Source: Hyphomicrobiales bacterium (lineage in GTDB: Bacteria > Pseudomonadota > Alphaproteobacteria > Rhizobiales > Ancalomicrobiaceae). From it: a stretch of 64,000 nt of DNA. Positions 57,746 through 64,000 of the stretch are shown in pieces. The number at the start of each line of letters is the position of its first letter. Position 1 is the first letter of the stretch. Under the pieces are notes generated by a model. It saw nothing but the letters and a program-made list of their open reading frames with translations, was not told where the DNA came from and made no database searches. Made by a program: the position numbers and the translations under genes. The stretch spans positions 51,028-115,027 of the forward strand of contig JAJTBO010000010.1 of the NCBI GenBank assembly GCA_021286855.1, written 5' to 3'.

Positions 57746-59958
57746 ACCGCCGACGAAATGATCGGCTTGGCGCGCAGCTGGTGGATGATCCGGGTCAGGT
57801 GCTTCAGGTCCCAGACCTCGAGATCGATGATGATCTCGTGGAAGTCGGCGGCCTTGGGGATCATCTTGATGTTGTCGATGTTGCCGTCGTTCTCGGCGAT
57901 CACCTGCGAGATCTGGGCGAGCGAACCCGGCTCGTTCAGCGAGTTGATCGCGATGCGGGCCGGGAAGCGCGAGGGCGAGTTCGGATCGATGTCCCAGCGC
58001 ACGTCGAGCCAGCGCGACGGCTCCTCGTCGAACTCCTTCAGCGCCGGCGACTGGATCGGATAGATCGTGATGCCCTCGCCCGGCGTCAGGATGCCGACGA
58101 TGCGGTCGCCCGGCACCGCGCCGCCGGCCGGGGCGAAGCGGACGGGAAGATCGCCGGAGAGGCCGCGGATCGGGATCGAGGTGCGGTCGTCGGAGCCGCC
58201 GTCGGGAACGCGGAACTTCATCACGCCGGAGACGGACGAGGTGTCGAACCAGCCTTCGCCGGTGGTCGCGGCGCGCGGCTGGGTCTGTCGGCCCTGGGCG
58301 TCGAAGAGTTCCGGATGGACGGCGCGCAGAACCGCTTCCGAGGCGATCTCGCCGCGGCCGACGGCGGCGAGCACTTCCGTCGCCTGCTTGTGGCCGAGGC
58401 GGCCGACGGCGGCGGCGAGCGCGGTCTCGGAGAACTCCTTGCCGGCGCGCTCGAAGGCGCGCACCAGGATCTGGCGACCGAGGCCGCCGAACTGCTTGCG
58501 GACCGCGTCGCGGGTGGCGCGGCGGATCGCCGCCCGCGCCCGGCCGGTCACGGCGATCTGCTCCCAGGCGGCGGGCGGCACCTGCGCCTTGGCGGTCAGC
58601 ACCTCGACCTCGTCGCCGTTGGCGAGCTCGGTCATCACCGGGCGGACGCGGCCGTTGATCTTGGCGCCGACGCAGGTGTTGCCGACGTCGGTGTGGACGG
58701 CGTAGGCGAAGTCGATCGGCGTCGCGCCGCGCGGCAGGGCGATGATCTTGCCCTTCGGCGTGAAACAGAAGACCTGATCCTGGAACAACTCGAGCTTGGT
58801 GTTCTCGAGGAACTCTTCCGGGTTGAGGTTCGGATCGTTCAGCCGCTCGATGGTCTCGCGCAACCACGCCCAGGCGCCGGACGACTGCGAGAGATCGACG
58901 ATGTTGCGGCCACCGGAAATCCGGTCGCCGTCCTTGTAGAGGGCGTGGGCGGCGATGCCGTATTCGGCGAAGCGATGCATCTCTTCGGTGCGGATCTGCA
59001 ACTCGACGCGCTGGCGGCCCGGGCCGACCACGGTGGTGTGGATCGAGCGGTAGTCGTTCTGCTTCGGCGTCGAGATGTAGTCCTTGAAGCGACCGGGCAC
59101 CATCGACCACGTCGTATGGACGATGCCGAGCGCGTGGTAACAGTCGTGCAGGCTCTCCACCACGATGCGGAAGCCGAAGATGTCGGAGAGCTGCTCGAGC
59201 GACAGCCCCTTCCTCTGCACCTTGGTGAAGATCGAATAGGGCTTCTTCTCGCGGCCCCGGACCTTGGCGGGGATGCCGTCGGAGCCGAGCTTCTCGGTCA
59301 GCGCCTGTTCGATCGCCGGGATGAGATTCTTGCTCTCCTCGCGCATCTGCTCGAGCCGGCCGACGATCGAGGCGTAGGCCTCCGGCTGGAGGATGCGGAA
59401 GGAGAGATCCTCCAGTTCCTCGCGGATGTTCTGCATGCCCATGCGGCCGGCGAGCGGCGCATAGATCTCCATCGTCTCCTCGGCGATGCGCAGGCGCTTG
59501 TCCTCGCGCATGTGATGGAGGGTGCGCATGTTGTGCAGGCGGTCGGCGAGCTTGACCAGGAGCACGCGGACGTCGGCGGCGACCGCCAGCAGCAGACGGC
59601 GGAAATTCTCGGCCTGTTCGGTCTTCTTGGAGACGAAGTCGAGTTTCTTCAGCTTGGTCAGGCTCTCGACCAGGCCGGCGATCTCGGCGCCGAACTTCTG
59701 CTCGATCTCCTGCTTGGTCGCGTCGGTGTCCTCGATCGTGTCGTGGAGCAGAGCCGTCGCGATGGTGGCGTCGTCCATCCGCATCTCGGTGAGGATGGCG
59801 GCGACTTCGAGCGGATGGGAGAAATAGGGATCGCCCGAGGCCCGCTTCTGCGGCCCGTGCTTCATCATCCCGTAGACATAAGCCTTGTCGAGCAACGCCT
59901 CGTCGCAGCGCGGATTGTAGCGCTTCACCAGATCGACGAGTTCGTACTGACGCATCAT
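57730..59958 (-). CDS. rsh: Bifunctional (p)ppGpp synthetase/hydrolase Rsh
   Basis: This 742-residue stringent-response enzyme has an HD hydrolase domain (about 25-175; HDTIEDT with His72-Asp73 intact), a synthetase domain (about 240-355; PGRFKDYISTPKQNDYRSIH, the RFKD form typical of bifunctional enzymes), a TGS domain (about 395-455), a helical/conserved-cysteine region and a C-terminal ACT (about 665-735). Alphaproteobacteria usually have this single Rsh. It follows rpoZ on the same strand. Its stop codon lies in the repeat unit, so repeat changes could alter the 3' end. Confidence 0.96.
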   Translation of the reverse strand: MMRQYELVDLVKRYNPRCDEALLDKAYVYGMMKHGPQKRASGDPYFSHPLEVAAILTEMRMDDATIATALLHDTIEDTDATKQEIEQKFGAEIAGLVESLTKLKKLDFVSKKTEQAENFRRLLLAVAADVRVLLVKLADRLHNMRTLHHMREDKRLRIAEETMEIYAPLAGRMGMQNIREELEDLSFRILQPEAYASIVGRLEQMREESKNLIPAIEQALTEKLGSDGIPAKVRGREKKPYSIFTKVQRKGLSLEQLSDIFGFRIVVESLHDCYHALGIVHTTWSMVPGRFKDYISTPKQNDYRSIHTTVVGPGRQRVELQIRTEEMHRFAEYGIAAHALYKDGDRISGGRNIVDLSQSSGAWAWLRETIERLNDPNLNPEEFLENTKLELFQDQVFCFTPKGKIIALPRGATPIDFAYAVHTDVGNTCVGAKINGRVRPVMTELANGDEVEVLTAKAQVPPAAWEQIAVTGRARAAIRRATRDAVRKQFGGLGRQILVRAFERAGKEFSETALAAAVGRLGHKQATEVLAAVGRGEIASEAVLRAVHPELFDAQGRQTQPRAATTGEGWFDTSSVSGVMKFRVPDGGSDDRTSIPIRGLSGDLPVRFAPAGGAVPGDRIVGILTPGEGITIYPIQSPALKEFDEEPSRWLDVRWDIDPNSPSRFPARIAINSLNEPGSLAQISQVIAENDGNIDNIKMIPKAADFHEIIIDLEVWDLKHLTRIIHQLRAKPIISSAVRVNG

Positions 59959-60065
59959 GGCGCGGGGGAGAACCTCGAGGCGGGAACGGCGAGCGGGGAC
60001 GTCACTCTAGCAGAGGGCGCTTCGTCGGGACCAGCGTCCCTTCGCGTCGCCCCCCCACGACGCAA

Positions 60066-60088
60066 GACGCCCGCCGAGGCGGGCGTCG
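60066..60088 (-). terminator. Hairpin downstream of rpoZ
   Basis: A 10-bp stem GACGCCCGCC/GGCGGGCGTC with a 3-base loop lies about 30 bases past the rpoZ stop, with a weak T-run. It may attenuate read-through into rsh. Confidence 0.5.
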
Positions 60089-60119
60089 GAGACGTGCGAG
60101 GGAAAACCGAGCGTCGGGC

Positions 60120-60500
60120 TCAGTCTTCCTCTTCCTTGTCGGGCGGCACCAGGCCTTCGAGGCCGCGCAGCAGCTCCTCTTCCGACATGCGGTCGAACTG
60201 CATCTCGGCGTCGTCGTCGGAGGAGGCCGAGATCTGGACCATCGGCGCGGTCTCCGGCTCGGGCTCGTCGACCTCGACGAACTTCTGAAGCGAGTGGATG
60301 AACTCCTCGTTCAGATCTTCGGGGCTGATGGTCTCGTCGGCGATCTCGCGCAGCGCGACGACCGGGTTCTTGTCGTTGTCGCGATCGATGGTGATCGGCG
60401 AACCGGACGAGATCATGCGCGCGCGATGGCTCGCCAGAAGAACCAGCTCGAAGCGGTTCTCGACCTTGTCGATGCAATCCTCGACGGTGACGCGCGCCAT
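60120..60500 (-). CDS. rpoZ: RNA polymerase omega subunit
   Basis: This 126-residue subunit begins [20 protein letters not shown] with [20 protein letters not shown] and [19 protein letters not shown]. The C-terminal 50 residues are acidic (ending PPDKEEED), typical of the group. Omega helps assemble the polymerase and binds ppGpp, which fits the neighbouring rsh. It is upstream of rsh on the same strand with a hairpin between. I start at the ATG of MARVTV; the longer frame lacks homology. Confidence 0.95.
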   Translation of the reverse strand: MARVTVEDCIDKVENRFELVLLASHRARMISSGSPITIDRDNDKNPVVALREIADETISPEDLNEEFIHSLQKFVEVDEPEPETAPMVQISASSDDDAEMQFDRMSEEELLRGLEGLVPPDKEEED

Positions 60501-60581
60501 TCTCTTCTCCTCGCGGGGCGGATTCGAAAGCGGACACATACCCGCAAGCCGGCGCAAAAGCAACGCCGACGTCGATCCCGT

Positions 60582-61277
60582 TCACGCGAAGTCGACGCCG
60601 CGCGTCGCGACGAAGGACTTCGGCAGGCCGAGGAGACGTTCCGTCACCACTTGCGTGCCCGGAAAGAGATGGGCGACCTGAGCGCGGGTGAGCAGGGTGG
60701 CGTATTCGATCACCTTCATCGCGTCGTCGAGATCGCGCGATCGCGGGGTCCAGGCGAGGTCGTGGCGCAACGTGATCGCGATGCGGATCGGTTCGGGCAG
60801 CCAATGGAACATCGGCAGGCCGAAATGCGGCTCCCAGGGAAACCAGAAGCTCGGCGTCTGGTGAAACTGGCGGGGGGCGACGCGCAGGGCTTCGCGCGCG
60901 AAGCGCTTCTTCTCGGCCCAGCCGAAGACGTGTTCGATCACCGAATTGGAATGACAGATGTCGAAGGCGTCGTCGGCATGGGGCAGACGACGGCCGTCGC
61001 CTTCGATCGCGGTGAACACGTCCGGCCGCTCGATCGGTTCGAGGTCTTCGGCGAGATTGAGCAGCGTGACGTGGACGCCGAGCCGGGCGAGGTCATCGGC
61101 GGGCACGATGGTCCAGTAGCGCTCCATGCCGCCGACGTCGAGGATCGAGACACGGCCCCGTTCGGCCCGAATGCGCGCGATCGTCGCGAGAAGCGGCGCG
61201 AGACGACGTCGACGCAGGCGCGACCCGAGGGATCGCGGATTACGATAGTCGCCGACGATCTTCTCGATGCCGAACAT
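60582..61277 (-). CDS. Class I SAM-dependent methyltransferase
   Basis: This 231-residue methyltransferase-type protein begins MFGIEKIVGDYRNPRSLGSR. The SAM-binding part reads VSILDVGGMERYWTIVPADD, then VTLLNLAEDLEPIERPDVFT, DGRRLPHADDAFDICHSNSV and IEHVFGWAEKKRFAREALRV. The C-terminal part (about 130-231) carries HQTPSFWFPWEPHFGLPMFH, often seen in methyltransferases acting on lipid or sugar substrates. The substrate is unknown. Start choice is by a preceding GAGCGAGGG. It lies alone between rpoZ and a long gap to the NYN gene. Confidence 0.83.
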   Translation of the reverse strand: MFGIEKIVGDYRNPRSLGSRLRRRRLAPLLATIARIRAERGRVSILDVGGMERYWTIVPADDLARLGVHVTLLNLAEDLEPIERPDVFTAIEGDGRRLPHADDAFDICHSNSVIEHVFGWAEKKRFAREALRVAPRQFHQTPSFWFPWEPHFGLPMFHWLPEPIRIAITLRHDLAWTPRSRDLDDAMKVIEYATLLTRAQVAHLFPGTQVVTERLLGLPKSFVATRGVDFA

Positions 61278-61624
61278 CCCTCGCTCCCCCGCGAAAGGCA
61301 AAGATCGAGGGGGGAGAGGGTCTTTCGAACTGCGATACGTGTCAATCCGTACGACCGGCATGATTCGGCGTTGTCGAGCATCCCGACGGAAGGTCTCGCG
61401 ATGCATGAACCGAAATCACGAAATGCGGCGTGACCACCTATGTAGTGGCGCGGCTACGTCTTTCATGTTACGAAATTGGACGTACCGTCCCCTCTCGGCG
61501 CGTCTTTCAAGTCGAGAAACACAAAAGAAACCAGAGTCGACGGTCGATTCCTGCTCTCCGGCTCATTTTCAGATCAGAAACGCCGGCGAGTTCACAAACA
61601 CCCCGTGATGGAAGAATATACGCT
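61278..61624. promoter_or_regulatory. Long leader region upstream of the NYN gene
   Basis: These 347 bases hold no credible gene. The region is lower in G+C than its surroundings after about 61400. A short hairpin GGACG-TAC-CGTCC lies at 61478-61490. The NYN start is preceded by GGAAG about 11 bases upstream. It contains the promoters of two divergent genes. Confidence 0.4.
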
Positions 61625-62230
61625 ATGCTCGATCCCCGCGAAAAAGTCGCGCTGTTCATCGACGGCGCGAATCTCTACGCCACCTCGAAGGCGCTCGGTT
61701 TCGACATCGACTACAAGCGCCTGCTGCAGGAGTTCAAGGCGTCCTGCTATCTTCTGCGTGCGTATTATTACACTGCTTTGATCGAAGATCAGGAATACTC
61801 CTCGATCCGGCCGTTGATCGACTGGCTCGACTACAACGGCTACAAGGTCGTGACGAAGCCGACGAAGGAATTCTTCGATTCCACCGGCCGCCGCAAGATC
61901 AAGGCGAACATGGACATCGAACTGGCGGTCGACGCGATGGAGACGGCCGACCATGTCGACCACATTGTGCTGTTCTCCGGCGACGGCGACTTCCGCCGCC
62001 TGGTCGAGGCCCTGCAGCGCAAGGGCAAGAAGGTCTCGGTCGTCTCGACGCTGCAGACCCAGCCGCCGATGATCGCCGACGACCTGCGTCGTCAGGCCGA
62101 TCTCTTCGTCGACCTCGCCTCGTTGCAGAGCCGGATCGGTCGGGATCCGTCCGAACGGATGGCGCGGATGGCCGAGCGCGAGGCGCAGCGCCGCCAGCAG
62201 GACGACGAGGACTACGACGACGAGGCTTGA
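61625..62230 (+). CDS. NYN-domain protein (LabA/DUF88 family)
   Basis: This 201-residue protein has the PIN-like NYN fold: VALFIDGANLYATSKALGFD (first Asp), KANMDIELAVDAMETADHVD and IVLFSGDGDFRRLVEALQRK (acidic cluster), VSVVSTLQTQPPMIADDLRR. These residues match the metal site of Mg-dependent ribonucleases, though enzymatic proof is lacking for the LabA/DUF88 group. The tail is acidic (QDDEDYDDEA). The gene lies between rsh-rpoZ and smpB and has its own promoter and terminator, which fits RNA metabolism without proving it. Confidence 0.9.
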   Translation: MLDPREKVALFIDGANLYATSKALGFDIDYKRLLQEFKASCYLLRAYYYTALIEDQEYSSIRPLIDWLDYNGYKVVTKPTKEFFDSTGRRKIKANMDIELAVDAMETADHVDHIVLFSGDGDFRRLVEALQRKGKKVSVVSTLQTQPPMIADDLRRQADLFVDLASLQSRIGRDPSERMARMAEREAQRRQQDDEDYDDEA

Positions 62231-62261
62231 TCAGGGTCGCGAAAGCGGCCATGGCTTCGAC

Positions 62262-62295
62262 CGAGCCGGGGCGACGCTCCGGCTCGTTTCGTTTC
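62262..62295 (+). terminator. Intrinsic terminator of the NYN gene
   Basis: An 8-bp stem CGAGCCGG/CCGGCTCG with 9-base loop is followed by TTTCGTTT, 31 bases after the stop. Confidence 0.78.
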
Positions 62296-62321
62296 GGCCT
62301 TCCCCTGCGAGGTCCTCGCCG

Positions 62322-62972
62322 ATGCCCCTTCCCGCCGCGCCGCTCGATCCCGACCGCGACTGCCCGCTGTGCCCGCGCCTCGTCGCCTTTCGCGAGGATT
62401 GGCGGGCGCGCGAGCCGAGCTGGTTCAACGCGCCCGTGCCGAGTTTCGTCGGCGAGCGGCCGCGGCTGCTCGTCGTCGGACTGGCGCCCGGCGTGCGCGG
62501 GGCGAACCGGACGGGACGGCCGTTCACCGGCGACTACGCCGGCGACCTGCTCTACGAGACGCTGTCGGACTACGGCTTCTCGCGGGGCACGTTCCGCGCC
62601 GATCCGCAGGATGGGCTGGAGCTGGTCGGCGCGCTGATCACCAACGCGGTGCGCTGCGTGCCGCCGGAGAACAAGCCGACGCCCGCCGAGGTCCACGCCT
62701 GCCGGCCGTTCCTGGTCGCAACGCTCGCGGCCCATCCGGAACTCACCGACGTGCTGGCGCTCGGGCGCGTCGCGCACGAGACGTTCCTGCGCACCGTCGG
62801 CGAGAAGCCGTCGGCGCATCCCTTCGCGCATGGCGCGATCCATCGCCTTAAGAGCGGCCTCCGACTGCACGACAGCTACCACTGCTCGCGCTACAACACG
62901 AACACCGGCCGGCTGACGCGGGCGATGTTCCGAAGCGTTTTCGACGGGATCAGGGACGCGATGGCGGCGTGA
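62322..62972 (+). CDS. Uracil-DNA glycosylase, type B (family 5)
   Basis: This 216-residue enzyme removes uracil from DNA. The four Cys of the Fe-S/N-terminal cluster appear as DCPLCPRL, RCVPPENK and AVHAC-type positions (Cys near 14, 17, 111, 126). GLAPGVRGANRTGRPFTGDY is the uracil-binding loop, where family 5 has GLAPG rather than the GEAPG of family 4. HDSYHCSRYNTNTGRLT is the second catalytic loop. The Thr/Ala pattern is consistent with family 5 (UDGb), which lacks the usual catalytic Asp. It sits between the NYN gene and convergent smpB. Confidence 0.9.
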   Translation: MPLPAAPLDPDRDCPLCPRLVAFREDWRAREPSWFNAPVPSFVGERPRLLVVGLAPGVRGANRTGRPFTGDYAGDLLYETLSDYGFSRGTFRADPQDGLELVGALITNAVRCVPPENKPTPAEVHACRPFLVATLAAHPELTDVLALGRVAHETFLRTVGEKPSAHPFAHGAIHRLKSGLRLHDSYHCSRYNTNTGRLTRAMFRSVFDGIRDAMAA

Positions 62973-62996
62973 GGCGACGGCGGCACGCCCCTCGCC

Positions 62997-63473
62997 TCAC
63001 TCCTTGTACTTCATCAACCGCTGTTTCTCGCGGTTCCACTCGCGCTCTTTCTCGGTCTCGCGCTTGTCGGCGGCGTTCTTGCCCTTGGCGAGCGCCAGCG
63101 TGATCTTGGCGCGGCCCTTCTCGTTGAAGTGGATGTCGAGGGGCACGAGCGTCATGCCCTCGCGCTCGACCGCGCCGAGGAGCTTGTTGATCTCCTTGCG
63201 ATGCAGGAGCAATCGCCGCGGCCGCCGGGTCTCGTGGTTGAACCGGTTGGCCTGGAGATATTCGGGAATGTAGCAGTTGTAGAGGAAGATGTCGGTCCCG
63301 TAGGCGGCAGCATAGGCGTCGGTGATGTTGGAGCGGCCGCCGCGCAACGACTTGATCTCGGTGCCGGTCAACTGAATGCCGGCCTCCCAAGTGTCGATGA
63401 TGTGATAGGAAAACCGCGCCTTGCGGTTTTCGGCGGCGAGCTTGTAACGCTCGCCGCCCTTGTCGGCCGACAT
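62997..63473 (-). CDS. smpB: SsrA-binding protein SmpB
   Basis: This 158-residue tmRNA partner rescues stalled ribosomes. Blocks: [58 protein letters not shown] and [21 protein letters not shown] basic C-terminal tail (ARKR-like [11 protein letters not shown]) reaches the decoding centre. It is 33 bases downstream of dapA on the same strand; the tmRNA gene itself is not in the window. Confidence 0.96.
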   Translation of the reverse strand: MSADKGGERYKLAAENRKARFSYHIIDTWEAGIQLTGTEIKSLRGGRSNITDAYAAAYGTDIFLYNCYIPEYLQANRFNHETRRPRRLLLHRKEINKLLGAVEREGMTLVPLDIHFNEKGRAKITLALAKGKNAADKRETEKEREWNREKQRLMKYKE

Positions 63474-63506
63474 GAGGAACGTCTTTCGTTCAGAGAATGC
63501 CGTCGC

Positions 63507-64000
63507 TCAGAGAATGCCGGCGTGTTTCGCCGCCGCCTCGAGTTCGGCGCGGACGCCGGCCGAGGCCTCGACCAGCGGCAGACGCAGTTCGTTCTTCATC
63601 TTGCCGAGCAGCGAGGCGACGTACTTCGGACCGGCCGGGTTCGGCTCGAGGAAGAGCGTGCGATGCAGCGGCATCAGCATGTCGTTGTAGGCGAGCGCCT
63701 TGGCATAGTCGCCCGCCGCCATCGCCGCCTGGAACTCGGCGCAGAGCTTCGGGGCGACGTTGGCCGTCACCGAGATGCAGCCCGTGCCGCCCTGGGCGTT
63801 GAAGCCGATGGCGGTGGCGTCCTCGCCGGAGAGCTGGAGGAACTCCGGACCCGACTTCATGCGCTGGAGCGCGGGCCGGGCGAGGTTTCCGGTCGCGTCC
63901 TTGACGCCCTTGATGTTGCGGCCGTCGCGGAACATCCGGTCCATGGTCTCGACCGAGATGTCGACGACCGAACGCGGCGGGATGTTGTAGACGATGATCG
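63507..64000 (-). CDS. dapA: 4-hydroxy-tetrahydrodipicolinate synthase, C-terminal part (partial)
   Basis: About 164 codons of the C-terminal half are in the window, and the gene enters from the right edge. The sequence YNIPPRSVVDISVETM, then GVKDATGNLARP (Schiff-base Lys) and GFNAQGGTGCISVTANVAPK match DapA, which condenses pyruvate and aspartate semialdehyde in lysine and peptidoglycan diaminopimelate synthesis. The N-terminal half is outside the window. It is upstream of smpB on the same strand, as in many relatives. Confidence 0.93.
   Translation of the reverse strand, partial: IIVYNIPPRSVVDISVETMDRMFRDGRNIKGVKDATGNLARPALQRMKSGPEFLQLSGEDATAIGFNAQGGTGCISVTANVAPKLCAEFQAAMAAGDYAKALAYNDMLMPLHRTLFLEPNPAGPKYVASLLGKMKNELRLPLVEASAGVRAELEAAAKHAGIL

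Noticed and set aside
55888..60288. 1466-codon plus-strand open frame
   Set aside because: It spans acpS to rpoZ on the opposite strand; composition-driven shadow with no recognisable domain.

Overview
This is a G+C-rich chromosomal window from an alphaproteobacterium, most likely of the order Hyphomicrobiales (Rhizobiales). The evidence is gene order: merR-ihfA-fabH-plsX-DUF177-ubiquinol-cytochrome c chaperone / bamE / hppA / thiL / nusB-ribH-ribE-ribD-nrdR / glyA, followed by ldtR / hemB / RDD / bpt / parC and recO-era-rnc-lepB-acpS-pdxJ-pyrE-rsh-rpoZ / NYN / smpB-dapA. This is a familiar backbone for the group. A single bifunctional Rsh, an Asp-type (Mg) HemB and a CBP3-type cytochrome bc1 chaperone fit the same placement. 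I cannot name the genus.

Layout. Positions 1-9.5 kb are accessory in character: the end of an exopolysaccharide sugar transferase, a LysE exporter, an orphan MsrQ-like haem membrane protein, a PadR/DUF2218 pair, a chemoreceptor behind an AT-rich leader, an EamA transporter and an orphan ABC exporter. This part ends in about 0.8 kb of gene-poor DNA holding a broken IS3-type transposase fragment beside tRNA-Pro(GGG). From 9.6 to 26.3 kb lies housekeeping DNA: lipid and fatty-acid initiation, respiratory chaperone, proton pyrophosphatase, thiamine and riboflavin synthesis, NrdR and GlyA. Two plus-strand genes (a CBS protein and a periplasmic 5'-nucleotidase) interrupt an otherwise minus-strand series.

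From 26.8 to 33 kb there is an unusual four-module persulfide enzyme (CoA-disulfide reductase, rhodanese, TusA, DsrE2) and a cell-wall group in which an L,D-transpeptidase and its probable MarR regulator LdtR flank a BenE-type transporter. From 33 to 41.3 kb are hemB, threonine ammonia-lyase, an orphan ketoacyl-ACP synthase and a valine-degradation group (isobutyryl-CoA dehydrogenase, 3-hydroxyisobutyryl-CoA hydrolase, 3-hydroxyisobutyrate dehydrogenase) with a small membrane protein in the middle. From 41.5 to 52.3 kb are RDD, bpt, a small hypothetical, a peptidoglycan-binding-repeat protein, parC, a split ThrE exporter, a YidE/AspT-type transporter and a GGDEF-EAL protein. From 52.3 kb to the end are RNA, ribosome and stringent-response genes with pdxJ, pyrE, uracil-DNA glycosylase, smpB and the end of dapA.

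Most worth a second look are the four-module sulfur enzyme; short hairpin-bearing direct repeats at the stop codons of three unrelated genes (ldtR, a hypothetical gene, and rsh, where the repeats form an 89-bp tandem duplication whose inner hairpin changed on both arms); the LdtR/BenE/L,D-transpeptidase arrangement; and the PadR/DUF2218 pair with an inverted repeat in its leader. I found no CRISPR array, no prophage and no intact insertion sequence.
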